Assembly (NCBI RefSeq): GCF_000204055.1
Contig: NW_006768796.1
Coordinates: 124,001-188,000 of the forward strand
Source: Melampsora larici-populina 98AG31
Taxonomy: Eukaryota > Basidiomycota > Pucciniomycetes > Pucciniales > Melampsoraceae
Direction: 5' to 3'
Length of the DNA stretch: 64,000 bases
A program made the translations under genes and the position numbers. The first letter of the stretch is position 1; the number at the start of each line of letters is the position of its first letter. Shown here piece after piece: positions 44,450-56,058 of the stretch. The notes below the pieces were generated by a model. That model was not told where the DNA came from. It searched no databases and saw nothing but the letters and a program-made list of their open reading frames with translations.

Positions 44450-45740
44450 ATGAGATCTTTTGGTTCGGTTTTGGTGATTTTGCTTGGTTTGATTTTAGTT
44501 AGTGGTTCACTCAGTCATAGTTTTCGAAACGTTAGGCGGTCTATTAGTACTAGTAAGATGGTATCTAGAAATATAGTCGAGTATGTGGATTTCTTTTTCT
44601 AGAATTTTTCTTTTGGACTCACTGTGATCGTGGTTTTTCTTTGTGACTATCATCACAGAACTCGTCAGGTTGAGGTCCGTGAAGTTGATGGATTAAAACG
44701 GTGAGTTTGCGGGTTGATATTTAAAGGATATCTTTATTGATTTTGTTAAAATGATGCTTGGGTTTTGGTTTTTATCTTCTCTTGATAATAGTCGTGATCT
44801 TCGATCTTCGTAAGCTTTCACAACTTTTTCCATATAATCTTTTTTTTACCTCATTCATGATCTTTTTTTCAAAGGATGGTAAACTGACAAGTCAATTTGA
44901 TTTCTTTGGTTCTGATTTTTTAGAGTTTCACTTCAAGCTCGAGATGTTATGTTATATGTTAGTGGTAGTGCTAGTGGATTTGGAGAAGGACAATTCGATA
45001 TGGGACAATTGGTAAATCCTCCTCCATGAATCTGCTCGAGTGTTTTTTGCTTACCATTCTTTACTTTGATTTTTTTTGTTTAGCTTGGTACATTCATGAC
45101 AGAAATGCTTGATAGGTTTACCGAGAATGGATCTTTGAAATCGGATGATGATTCATTAACATCAGATGATGATGAAAACACAGATAATTCGACTTCTTCA
45201 AGTTCAAGTGATACTGGAAACACTACTTCTGATATTACATCTGATTCTTCTGGAAATGGAACATCCACATCCACATCCACTACCCTTCCAACTCAAAGTT
45301 TCGATACTAGTTCTTACCCCGCTCCAACAAGCTCTAATGACACATCTCCGGGGTCAGCTAACAATGTGACCTCTTTACCTTCTCAGACTCTGAGCATCAA
45401 CGCTACCTTTTCTCCTGTTCCTGCTCCAACTATCAACGCCACATCTCCTATGACCTCAAACTCTAATTCTTCGTCCTCTTCACCCCCAATCATCATTGCC
45501 ACTGCTCTCCTGACACCTAACTCTAATGCTACATCACCTTCATCACCAAGTATTGTGGCTACAGCTCCTTTAAGCTCAAGTTCAAGTAGTGCTACTAAAT
45601 CTGGTGACGGAACTGGAAATGGAAAACTTTCTGGTCAGGGTCATGGGCTTTCGGTTTTCTTGGAAAGCGATTTACCTAATCCTTCGAGTTTGGGGGTTGG
45701 AACTTCTGGATTTACGGGTGGATTTTCGGTTACCCGTTAA
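44450..45740 (+). CDS. Secreted Ser/Thr-rich protein
   Basis: Five exons: 44450-44580, 44659-44700, 44792-44809, 44924-45011 and 45084-45740. They total 936 nt, 311 residues. The N-terminus (MRSFGSVLVILLGLILVSG) is a clear signal peptide. Residues about 25-95 hold a compact, unrecognised part ending in GSASGFGEGQFDMGQL. The rest is an acidic Asp/Ser stretch, then mucin-like Ser/Thr/Pro sequence with many NxS/T sites (NTT, NST, NAT, NVT), so heavy glycosylation is likely. There is no Cys in the repeat part, no clear GPI signal and no enzyme motif. It is probably a wall-associated or secreted surface protein. Exon 3 is only 18 nt. Confidence 0.75.
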
Positions 45741-46353
45741 TAGCTTTATGTGGGTTTGAAAAATTTAAGGAAGAGGTTTGTTTAATTGATTTTTGTAATC
45801 CTTTTTTTTAATTCTTGATTAGTTATTGAACTTTCATTTGTAAATTGTAAAAAATCTAAATTCTGATTTTCTTTTTTCTTTTTCATTTCTTATAATTCTT
45901 TTCATTTCTTGTTTCTTTCATTTCATTTTTGTATGGATTTTTCTTCAAAATTTAATACAAAAAACTTGTTGTAGTTAATATTAAAATTTTGCTGCTAAAT
46001 CTAATGATCATATGAATTATGTACAACTTGTTTGATCATATTGTTCTTCATTTCTTTGATGACAAAAAACAAATTCAGTCACTTGGTAATAATATTTTCT
46101 CATCTGAGTTGACTTTTGATGATACAATAAGATTTTTTTACTTTTTGATTCTTTTTATCTGTTTTTCTTTTGAAATCATGAATCAATCCACCAGAATACC
46201 TGAATTTCATCCAAAAAAGCAAGGTCTTGAAGTTTTTGATAAGGTTATAAATCCATGGCTAAATATCTCTTGATTTGAATTTGTAGATGTGAGTTGTGGA
46301 GTTACATGTATTTGTGACATCTCCCTCAGACTCTCGAGCTGCATCTTGATGAC
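45741..46353. other. Spacer up to the MULE insertion site
   Basis: T-rich 3' flank; no gene recognised. One copy of the MULE target site TTGTTTCAG is at 46354-46362. Confidence 0.45.
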
Positions 46354-46362
46354 TTGTTTCAG

Positions 46363-46474
46363 GGATCGCGCTATTCCGACCCCCCCCAGTTTGCTAGTCA
46401 GACCCCCCCTCCGACCCTAGGCCCGCTTAGGTAGCCTTAAGCAGCTTACCTAACAGCCTCGACAGTGTGCCCGA
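46363..46474. repeat. MULE left terminal inverted repeat
   Basis: 112 bp, begins GGATCGCGC, includes a run of eight C at about 46380 and CTTAAGCAGCTTACCTAACA, and ends TGTGCCCGA. Inverse of 49027-49138 except for one C/T difference. Confidence 0.95.
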
Positions 46475-46849
46475 TGCATTCTACATAACCTCATCATCCT
46501 CAAGATGATGGCTTTAGATGTAGAACATGATGAACTGACCTGAGAGGATTTTGAGGGCTCTGAAATTTGATGACAGTCATTGTTTTCTCAAAGATGCGAG
46601 TAATCAAATGTAACAATTATAACTTCTAAAAACATGATTTGGTGTAAAAGAGCATCAAAATCGAACACGATCGAGCTACTGTTGTAAATTTTGGGTGAAC
46701 GAAGATAATAAATTTGAGTGAACAAAGGTAACAAAGATAGTGTATGTAGTTGTAGTGAGGATAGTGATCGAGTGATCTTGAGTAACAAACAAACAACTAA
46801 TCTATTGTGATCGGTTTGAAGGATGGACATCGAGCTAATTTGAAGTGAA

Positions 46850-48988
46850 TCACCCTCTGTAAGTGCAAGTACGGGCATTATGGCCTGTTTCTTTACATTT
46901 GCCACACTTTGGACCTGGAGCCCCCAACTCGGCTGCAACGTGTTCATGACGCGATTTGAGTCGCTTGGTCGTTCTCAAAGGTCGTCCACGAGTTTGTATT
47001 GGTTCGGGCTCGTGGATTGTGTCGGAAGGATTCTGGAGAATCAGCTCCAGTCGGTCCTCAAAGAGACGCTTTTGATGTGGTGGTAATTGGGTGTATTGAG
47101 CTTGGATGTGTTGTAAAACTGTAGGGAGTCCAACTCGCTGGATTGAAACCACTGGATGCTTTTGTTGAAGATGCCAGTGAGTATCAAAGTGGTCAATTGT
47201 AAGCCTGCTTCGAGAATCAATCAGGTGCTTCAAAAAATGAGAGCACGGAAGTCCATGAGAGCTTGAGAATACATATGTACATGGAGTTTTGTAGTTCGGG
47301 AGGATTGCTTTCCGGTATTCTTCGTAGACCTGGTTATTTTGAAAGTCAATTATTGGATCAGACCCAGAGGTGGTGGAGTGTTGACTTACTTTACCCAGCG
47401 CATAATGCGATATCTTTCGATTGACATTGGTCCAGAACACTGCTCCGAGACGAGTCAGCGAGTGAGACTTCTGATTCTCGATCTTTTGAGACACTTTGTG
47501 TCGTTGAAGCTTGCACGCAAGGACGAGCCTATCGTATACAGTAGCTAGATCACCCGTTGAAACCGATATTGAGATTTTGATGTTTGCATGTGCCCCTTCA
47601 GCGCGAGACGTGACTGTATGACCAAAATGTCTGACATCTTTGGTCCAGGCAAGTACAAACATTTCTTTGTATGGGATCCAGGTTTTCATCAGATAGTTAA
47701 AAGCTTCGTTGGTGATCTTTGATTGGAGGATTTGTAGTTGGTCTTCAAAGCTTTCGGGAGACATCGAATTACATACGAGTCGCCACTCGGAAAGGAAAGC
47801 GTCCCAATCCTTGTCCGACATGCCCTTCTTGATGTTTGAAAGGATATTTTTCTCGATGTGCCACATGCAAAGGAGGTTCTTGGCATTTGGAAACACGTTC
47901 TTTATCGCTCGCATGACTGCTAGCTCACGATCCGTGACCACAGCACCTAGCTTGGTCAATTGTGATCCAAAGCATATCTTCAAGTGCTCCAAAGCCCAAT
48001 TATAGTGCTCTTCAGTTTCTTGTTGCATAAAGCAAAAGGCCAAGGAGAGCGAGTTATGTGTTGGAGAGACTCCCACAATATGCAAGAGTGGCATATGGTA
48101 CCTTATATAAACAAAAAGACAAAAACCCATCAGCTAGAGTTCATCTTTGGGTATGAGGGAGGTGAGAACTTACTTGTTTGTCTTGTAGGTTGAATCCATC
48201 AAGAGAATATCACAAGTGGCGAGCTCCTGTGCATTTAATACACAAACTTCTGGAGCAATGAACAGACAGGTCAAAGACCCTGATGAATTTCTTTGGTAAG
48301 CATGATATACACCCTCAGTTTGAAGTTTGTCGAGTAGAGCTTCAAGGGATGTCCGGTGCTGAAGGATCTGGTTACGAAATTTTTGCTTGAGGTTGTAGAT
48401 ATCGTGTGGTGTTGCTATGATAGTTGGGTCGGAAGCTTTCAGCGTGCTCAAGATAACTGAGGGACTGGCACCTCCTTTACACATGTCAATGACCGTTTGT
48501 TGCTGTTCATCCGTGAGGCGTCGTGCTCCTGGTATGTCGGCTAGTGTCTTTGAAGGTGGGTGATTGTGTGTATTATTGATTATCTTCACACTCCAATCAA
48601 GAGTTGTTGAGTTCCTCAAAATTTGACATGACCAATGGCAATTGATCAAGTGGCTAGACGTTTGTCAAATCTGATCTTCATTCGGCTGATAAAGACCTCC
48701 GTGTGTGCAGAACAAAACCACCTTGCGTACTTCATTTTTCTTGTTTTTTTTTGAACGTTTTCTTTTGAGGAAGTAACCAGAAGCAGTGGCACACTCTTGC
48801 AGTGCATCTTCAGCCTCTTCCAGGCTTGGGTAGACTGAGAGGAGGGCGTCCAGATTCATCGGTTTGGAAGGAGGATCATCTAAATCAGACAAGGTTGACT
48901 CTTGGTGGGTTGGCTGTGAGGTAGCACCTGTTAAGGAAGGGTCAATGACCATGGTGGTGGAAATGTTTATGTTGATATTGGTGCACAT
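46850..48988 (-). pseudogene. MULE transposase, FAR1/MudR-like, one in-frame TGA
   Basis: Two exons, 48988-48174 and 48101-46850, total 2067 nt, 688 codons. A FAR1-type N-terminal module (YPSLEEAEDALQECATASGYF...KRKRSKKNKK, then CHWSCQI and NTHNHPPS) comes first. The MULE transposase domain follows: D265 in LLMDSTYKTNKYHMPLL, D329 in VVTDREL, CMWHIEKNI, and Glu in SRAEGAHANIK. A SWIM-like CTYVFSSSHGLPCSH and a CX2CX4HX4C zinc knuckle (CGKCKETGHNARTC) close the protein. It recognises the TIRs and moves the element. Codon 108 is TGA, in the FAR1 module where Arg is plausible (CGA to TGA). No intron of suitable length and phase removes it, so the gene is probably freshly inactivated or made by read-through. 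Confidence 0.88.
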
Positions 48989-49026
48989 TGATTTGCATCA
49001 GGAGGCAAAAGACAACTTCTCAACTC

Positions 49027-49138
49027 TCGGGCACACTGTCGAGGCTGTTAGGTAAGCTGCTTAAGGCTACCTAAGCGGGCCTAGGGTCAGAGGGGGGGTC
49101 TGACTAGCAAACTGGGGGGGGTCGGAATAGCGCGATCC
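49027..49138. repeat. MULE right terminal inverted repeat
   Basis: 112 bp, inverse of 46363-46474, ends GCGCGATCC directly before the target duplication. Confidence 0.95.
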
Positions 49139-49309
49139 TTGTTTCAGACCTGTTCTGTTCTGAACATTTGGTCATCTTCACGCGCTTGGGGTTTCGATAC
49201 AGAGTGACGCGCTGACCCTTTCTTTCTTTAAGCTGCTATGACTGAGGTTAAACGACCTCATTCATCCTTGTTCTTTCTCAACTAAATTCTTCATCCTCAA
49301 TACATTTCA

Positions 49310-52005
49310 ATGCCTTCTGAGCGACAAGCCATACCAAAGACATCTCGATCAACTGAACAAAGGAAATCGCGAGCGAAAACTGATCACATCACTCCTTTCC
49401 GATCAACAAAAGCACCTAATGATCCACCACAACGTCAAGGCTTGAGCGAAACTAAGCTCCGACAAACTCGACTATCTGACGCTTTTAATAAAAAACCTTC
49501 CTGGACAGACCCACCGAAGCGTAAACGCCGTGATGTGGAGGCTTCTGCATCTACTTCGAGAGAGCCGATTTCTCAGTTAAAACTTATCGGTCGCACAAAG
49601 CCAGTTATTCTGAGAGACGAAGAACCGTACTCAAAAAAGCGTCCTCAAAATGAGGTACAGGCGTTTCTCGATAATGAATCTCTTGTCGGTTGCTCTACAG
49701 ATGCATCAAAGCGGAAATCCCGACATTCAGAACCCTTTGGCCGCTTTAGAACTTCACCAAACCTACAGCAGCATCTTGATATCATTAACAGCCGCAAATC
49801 GACTGCAATGCCAGAAACGGTCGAAGTAGGTCATTCGACTGGTCTACGCAAACGATTAGGTGGAATGAGTAGCTCAGAAGTGATTGAGACAGAAAACAAT
49901 CATCTGACAGTCACTAAGAATGCTTGTCCTACGATCTCATCTGATACAATCGAGCAACTTCACACATCCTCTCCTGGTACCACTCCTCCTCCAGTCTTAT
50001 CTCAGCGTTCACCGATACCGCAGCAAACTCTCTTTTCCTTAGGGATCGATCTCGACTCACAGTGTTCACCTCTCACCTATCAAGTTTTACATCCCAAAGA
50101 TAAGATACGGTCTGTCAATAGGGGACACGGCGGTTGGTTGGAAGCTAATCAAGATCCCCATTCAAATGAACCGGCAGAAGATGATCTATTCAATTGTCTT
50201 CCTGCCCCAGTTGCCAAGCAATCTCGTCACCGTGTGGTTTCTGATGAGCTTCTTTGCCTGCCAGGAGACTTGGGCACATCTCAGAGTCGGAATCAGGGTA
50301 TTGTTTTAGAAAACACTACCGATCAGCAAGGTTGTGATGCTGTCATTCTACCTATACCGACAGATAATTCCACTGGTCAACATGAAGCTGAATGTCATCC
50401 CGATCGTGATAGAACTCAACACACACCTAAATCACGAGTCCTCTGTGAAGCATCTCCCACCCCGAAAAGGCTATCAACTCCAGCAAAACAACACGAAAAT
50501 TCAATCCATCTTTTTGACCCTGGGCCTTGTGTTGTACCGAGTCTGCCTAGAGATAAGCTTGCTCCGCGGTCTCTCAGGTCTATATCCCCCCTCGAACACC
50601 TCAAAGATCCGAAGACCATATCCGTAGATGATGATATGCTTCAGTCGTCACCTGTGCCAGCTCAATCACAAGATGGTGACAAGACTTTATTCTTTCCAGA
50701 GTCTATGGCACTTGGAATATCAGATTGGGAAGATCTAGGCAGAAACAGTCCATCACCACCGCTTTTGAGTCGGGTTGAAGAAGTGATTGAGCAAGCAACC
50801 ACTCCCACGCCTCGACGAAGCGGTCTGATTCCTGGTACTCAATTAGGTAAAGACATTGCTTATGACAGCGTATTGAGCATCTTCACTGATAGATGCCATC
50901 TATGTGATCCAGGTTTCCTCGATGAGCGTGGACCAGTATCTTCACCTATTCCACCATCAAAGGTCATCTTGGCAGAGGAGACCCAAGAAATGACACCAGA
51001 ACGGCCCTCAAAAGGTCACAATCTGCTTACTGAGCTGATCGAAGGCTCACCTGTCCTTCCATCACATGTTTTGGCTGAAGAGACTCAAGAGTTATCACCA
51101 GAACCACCCTCAAAACGTACCAAAACACTTGATCGACCTAGTCAATCCTCTTCTCATCGAAAACCTTTAATTAGATCACTTGCACCACCTACACCTATAT
51201 CAGTTAGGACTCGTCAACAACAAGAAATGAGTGCTTTGAAAGAACGAAGGACACTTTCTAAGTCTGTTAACTCGACACGTGTAGCTAGTTCTAATGTATC
51301 AGCTCACAAAGCAAGGACTCCTTCACCTTTGAAAAAGGTCAAAAATGTTGGGTATGTTTTCTTTAACATATCTATGTATCAATGTCATCTCTTGGCTGAG
51401 AGTGAGAATTTGTTCATAGATCTTGGAAGGAACGAAATCGACAAGCTTGGACTACTAATCCTGATGCTCAGATAATCAATTCTCCTTTTGATCGACAATC
51501 CAATATAACCGAGTTTTTTAACCAGCCTGGACCATCCACTAGTTCTATGTCGACAACTCAGAAGAGTAAAGAGATTGATTCTGTTTCACAAGCAGGGTTG
51601 ACCAAGGCACTTTTACAAGAAACAGCCATGAATCGTTTGTTTGGTAATATTTCACCAATTAGGAAGACTAACCCGGATCACTTAGAGGAAAATGATGAAA
51701 TTGAAGATATAGATGTAGATATCATGGTTCCTGATTCACAGATAATCATAGAGGGACAAGGATGTGATGATTCACAAGATGAGAAAGAAACTGGTAGAAT
51801 TGATTTTGAGAAGTATCTTGAAAGGAAAAGGTATAGGATCATGACTTATGGATTTGATCAAACTCAAAACTTGATGGATCAAGAAGAAATTCATGGTCGT
51901 CAAAGAGAAGTGGATCATCGATTTAAAGATACTAAAGATTCTAGAGTTGATGATGATGCTCATGCTGATGAATTGGTATCAGACGATTTTGATGTTCACT
52001 TTTAA
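49310..52005 (+). CDS. Large disordered nuclear protein with a PCNA-interacting (PIP) box
   Basis: Two exons, 49310-51351 and 51420-52005, total 2628 nt, 875 residues. Most of it is polar, low-complexity sequence with basic patches such as PPKRKRRDVE, so nuclear localisation is likely. Residues 707-714, QSNITEFF, just after the only intron, fit the canonical PIP box Q-x-x-[ILM]-x-x-F-F. A weaker PIP-like QTRLSDAF is at 52-59. Two copies of a LAEETQEM/LSPE(R/P)PSK motif lie at about residues 555-610. The C-terminus is acidic (EIEDIDVDIMVPDSQ, then DDDAHADELVSDDF). No enzyme domain is visible. A PCNA-bound replication, repair or chromatin factor is inferred from the PIP box. I do not recognise the family. 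Confidence 0.7.
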
Positions 52006-52747
52006 TTTTTTTTCTTATTTAAATCATTTTTTTACGTGTTTCTGAGCAGAGTGGAATAAATATGGACGGGTTTTTTGTTTTTTGACTTTTTTCTTTTTGT
52101 AAACTTGCCTGTCTAGTGTACTTTTTATAGTGTATATCTTTGTTGCAACGTAAATTTGATTTTGAAACCTTTATATGAGTGAGTTTCTGGATTGATAGAT
52201 TTTAGTGGAAAAGAGCAATGTTATAGAATGTTTGGTTGAGAATTCTGATGATTTGAAGTGTTATTGTGTGGTATGATTGATAACTGTAAGTTGGTGAAAG
52301 GTGATTGTGGGAAAGATTGGACAATTTGGTAATTGGTATGTAGTTCTTGTGTTGTTTTTTTCACTCTTTGCGCAAGGGCTTGAAAGGATTTTAGGACAAA
52401 CAGGATAACACACCGTCGCGATGTGCCGAGACTTTCAAGTGGCGCCCACCAAGTTTCAACTAATGGATTGGGACTTGAAATTTATTTCACTTTTGTAGAT
52501 GAATGAACAATGAGCATTGATAAGAGCTTTTGTGAAGAACAGATGCATTTTGACTTTGAGATCCCAAAGTTCAAAGCGCCAAGTCGGTTTATGGAATTAC
52601 TCTTGATTTATTTTTTAGGATCATGAGAACCGTCTACAAAAAGATGTTCAATGAAGATGGTCGGACACACCAGACCAACTAGGTGTAATCGCAACTAGTA
52701 CAAGCTGAAAATGATAAAATCTGCTGTCAATGGTTGAACTTGAAGGT
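52006..52747. other. Convergent 3' flank
   Basis: Holds the 3' ends of the 49310 gene (+) and the secreted gene (-). No gene recognised. Confidence 0.45.
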
Positions 52748-53431
52748 TCACAGAGTTTTTTTCAAATTTGACCCACTTATGTATGGGGTAGTCTGGGGGG
52801 TAAGATCGTAGCAGCTATATGTTACCTGATGGGGGTTGGTACAAGCTGAAGAGGTTGGTCCCAATGTCCAGATAAACAAAAGGTTCAGTAAAGGAATGGA
52901 AAATAAGATAGGATTAGAATGACTACGCACTGAATGTGTTACCACCAACCCAAACATAGTCCACACAATCCTGCGCACTTACGCGAGGGTCGTCGGGGTG
53001 TGAGCCATAGGGTCGACAGGTGTTCATTTTGACCCATTTATTACCTACATACATATCCATTTATGATATTGGTGTGGAATCATTGGCTTCCTTGTGAGAA
53101 TCAATCATTATACAAAGAATTTGCAGTGAAAGAATACCTACCACCATGCCAACAGCTTTTGTAGTTGCACCATAATGGCCGATTATTTAGCCTATCACAT
53201 TCTTTGAAATTAAGAAGAGAAACATTCAGTTAAACTGTTAGAGCCTCAGGTGGAGAATTGTCATAGGAAAAAAACAAACGACGTACCTACGCCATTACTA
53301 TGGTCAGGAAAAACTCCCGTTAATCCAAGATTGCAATGACCAGTGAGTTTGGATGCTGAAGATCCAATCAGTGTGCTAAGATAAAAGGTACAGAGTAACA
53401 CAGCAACTTTGAGAGGGTATTGGTGGAACAT
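52748..53431 (-). CDS. Small secreted 8-cysteine protein, paralogue A
   Basis: Four exons on -, 53431-53287, 53201-53142, 53044-52931 and 52845-52748: 417 nt, 138 residues. The start MFHQYPLKVAVLL is used because it aligns with paralogue B; an in-frame ATG eight codons upstream exists. Signal peptide about 1-26. The mature part has eight Cys (in HCNLGLTGVF, VECDR, WCNY, SCWH, TCRPYGS, DCVDYVWV, TCTNP, SCYDL). Exon phases and the lengths of exons 2 (60 nt) and 3 (114 nt) equal those of paralogue B. The last exon was included because A and B differ there mainly at third codon positions; stopping at the TAG at 52923 would lose two conserved Cys. No known fold recognised. A secreted effector-like role is inferred from size, signal and Cys pattern only. 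Confidence 0.78.
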
Positions 53432-53704
53432 GATGCGGATGAAGGTGGTTTGCAAGCAAGATTGTGTCCTCTAATATACAAATAAAGAGGTGCACAGAGT
53501 CCTGAGTTGGTGACTTCGTGTTACAGGATAACTCGCCCCAAAGACGTTCAAAGCCTCAGGGCATTTCACCGCGTTGCATTTTTGTGAAGCCACATGTAGA
53601 ATAACCATTCAATGGCTATACTGTTGTTCCGGGACCACTTCTCAACTTCCTTGAAAGTTAACCCTTCCCTGATCCACCAAGACGCTGAATGTGGAGTCGG
53701 ACTA

Positions 53705-54166
53705 CAGTGGGTAAACCCGAGTACGTGTTCCGACCTGCCCTGCAAAATCAAATTTCACCTTTCGGGTCAATGTCGGGGCACTCAATTTGAATGTTTGAGA
53801 CTGGCACCCAGACCATTGAAAAGGCATTGCTTTGATGAATCTAGGAATATGGTTTTGGAGACCAAAAATGTGATTTTACTCTTTTAGACGTTTGGATTTT
53901 CGGACCTAGGCCTCAATTAGGTACCTATCTAGCTACTTAGCGGCGCACTAGGCCTATAATTTAATGAATATGGCTGCTCAAGTGGCAAATAACAACCAAA
54001 TTTGCTTTTTTTTCAAAAAAAACCAAAAGTTTTGCAGCCTAACACCACCCCTCAACCTTACTCTCCCGCCAAAAAAAGCAGAAAAAATGGCAAAAATTTC
54101 TCAAAAATTTCAGACCCAAACCTCTATGCGGACTGGCTTGGAACACGTACTCGGGTTTACCCACTG
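53705..54166. mobile_element. MITE, TA-flanked, CAGTGGGTAAACCCGAG ends
   Basis: A 462-bp element with perfect 27-bp inverted ends starting CAGTGGGTAAACCCGAGTAC. TA flanks both ends (53703-53704, 54167-54168), Tc1/mariner-type. No transposase inside. It lies just upstream of secreted paralogue A. Confidence 0.85.
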
Positions 54167-54168
54167 TA

Positions 54169-55319
54169 CGTATGAGGGAAGGAGAAATGGATTATCCAAT
54201 TCCTTCGACTGACATTAGGGACTGGGCGAAGCTCTGCAAAATTGCAATTCAACCGTAGTTGAAAGCGAGTTGCAAACAGCTAAGCCACTGTTCAATCAAT
54301 ATGAAATTTCCTTATTTTTTTTAGTAAGCTTTATGGCACTAAAAAAAATAGGGTGGCGCACAGGCATGACCCTCCCTAAGACGAGCTGTCTATTCAAAAT
54401 TTCCCCCCCCACCTCAGCCAAAAGCCTATGGCAGAACGCTTCTGGATAGCCTGATATACCTTTCACAGGTTGCTCTCGCTCTGGTTTTGGTGAAATCATC
54501 TGACAGTCGGGTCTCTTGGGCTTGTAGGAGTAATCCTGACACCTCCTGTTTGCATAAATCGCTTCGGTTGACTTCCAGGGGATTCATGCGCTTATTGAGG
54601 TGGCTAAATCCTCTGTCGGTCAAAACCTCGCCCAGTCCCTATTCCCGCCGGAGGTTGCTTGCAAGGTTAACTGTCCCCATAGCATCCGCACTCATCAGCT
54701 CACGCTTGCTAGATTAGTTCAAATATGTAGTCAACTCATTCTTACCGCATGTTGTACGACCACAAGTCACAGCGCCAGCAAGAGTAGACTTATCAAAGTC
54801 CCTTCCGTCATCGCTTGCTATGTGTGAACCCCGGCACGTTAAGTTTGGGCACAAAGTAAGTCTTCAAGGATAAGGCCCTTCCTCGAAGACTTGTGAGGAG
54901 CGAGAGGTACTTTGATCAGTTTGAAAAAAAGAGACATTTACCAAACTAAACAAATTCACTCGCTACATTGTGATCTCTATTATGTCTTTTGCAACACATT
55001 TTATTTCAGACCCTCCAAAGTGACACCTTGGATTAGTGTATCTTAAAATGGTTCTTTTGGGTCCGATGATATAGATGAGGTAGTGAACGAGTATGCTGAT
55101 TGAGAAATCTTATCACGTGGTATAGAATTATGGGATTTGAGACTGAAATTTCATGTTTTACACTAGAAAGAGAAAACCACCCCCTCAGCGAACCTTTCCT
55201 CTGAAGAAAATATAAATCATCTTTTGAAGATTCCAGAACTTTGAACCATCACTTTTTGATCACAAACAACTAACTATGTACATCTCGACAAAAGGTGATT
55301 GAGGGACACATCGGCTCAA
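54169..55319. other. Spacer between the two secreted paralogues
   Basis: No gene recognised. A moderately GC-rich, coding-like patch at about 54430-54830 gives only short frames and may be a decayed gene or transposon piece. Confidence 0.35.
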
Positions 55320-56058
55320 CTAGATAACTTTATTGGCAATTACTACACGCTGGAGATGATAAAGATATCTTGTCAATGTCAATGATTGTAGGCTCCTAGA
55401 GCGTTGTGGATTTGACTCACTCATGTATGGAGTGGTAGCTGGGGTAAGGCCGTAGCAGCTATAATGTTTACCTCCGGGGTTGACACAAGCTGAAGAGTGG
55501 AGGTAAAGACAAGGCTGAGGTAAGCAATGGAAAACGGGATGTTAATATGATGGCTACGCACTGAATGTGTTAGAATTCACCCAAACGTAGTCTGCGCATT
55601 GTTGCGCGCTTATGTTAGGGTCATTGGGGGCTGAGCCATACACTCGACAAGTTTTCATTGGAATCCACTTATGTCCTATAGTTGCAATCACAAAATTGAT
55701 ATGGAATAGTTAGCTTTCTTCGTGAAGATTGATGATCAAATAATGAATTTGTATACTGAAGATTACGCACCGTTATTAAAACAGCTGTTGTACTTGCACT
55801 CGTGTTGCTGGCCATCATCCGATGAGCAAGCTTTGGAATTTGGAAGGGACAGATTAATTTGGATTGTGATGGATTGGGTTGAAAGATGGACTGGAAATAA
55901 CACAAGTACAACGTACCAACTCCACCTGAAGGGTCAGGAAAAACTCCTGTCAATCCAACATTGCATTTGTATGTTGATCCTGAAGATACATTAATCAATG
56001 TGCTGAGAAAAAATGTAAAGAGTAGTACAGAAATATTGAGAGTATATTGGTGCAACAT
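55320..56058 (-). CDS. Small secreted 8-cysteine protein, paralogue B
   Basis: Four exons on -, 56058-55917, 55830-55771, 55675-55562 and 55489-55320: 486 nt, 161 residues. Signal peptide in MLHQYTLNISVLLFTFFLS, cleaved near residue 27. Eight Cys at the same places as paralogue A (KCNVGLTGVF, VACSS, ECKY, SCFN, TCRVYGS, QCADYVWV, TCVNP, SCYGL). Intron positions and phases are identical to A. The C-terminus is 23 residues longer than in A, after the shared TTPY(I/M)S motif, with a Ser/Leu-rich tail. The flanks also resemble those of A, so this is a tandem duplication of about 2.6 kb. Function unknown; secretion and a disulfide-stabilised fold are inferred. Confidence 0.78.

Larger units (their letters stand above)
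46363..49138 (-). mobile_element. Mutator-like transposon (MULE), near-intact
   Basis: 2776 bp with 112-bp terminal inverted repeats starting GGATCGCGCTATTCCGACCC and one mismatch seen between them. TTGTTTCAG flanks both sides (46354-46362, 49139-49147), a perfect 9-bp target duplication, diagnostic of Mutator-type transposition. It carries a single transposase gene on -. Conservation of TIRs and target sites indicates a recent insertion, 171 bp upstream of the start codon of the gene at 49310. Confidence 0.96.

Noticed and set aside
52923..52925. TAG as the stop codon of secreted paralogue A (and 55554-55556 in B)
   Set aside because: A good GTGCGT donor lies just before it in both genes, and the next exon shows coding-type substitutions and two conserved Cys in matching phase.
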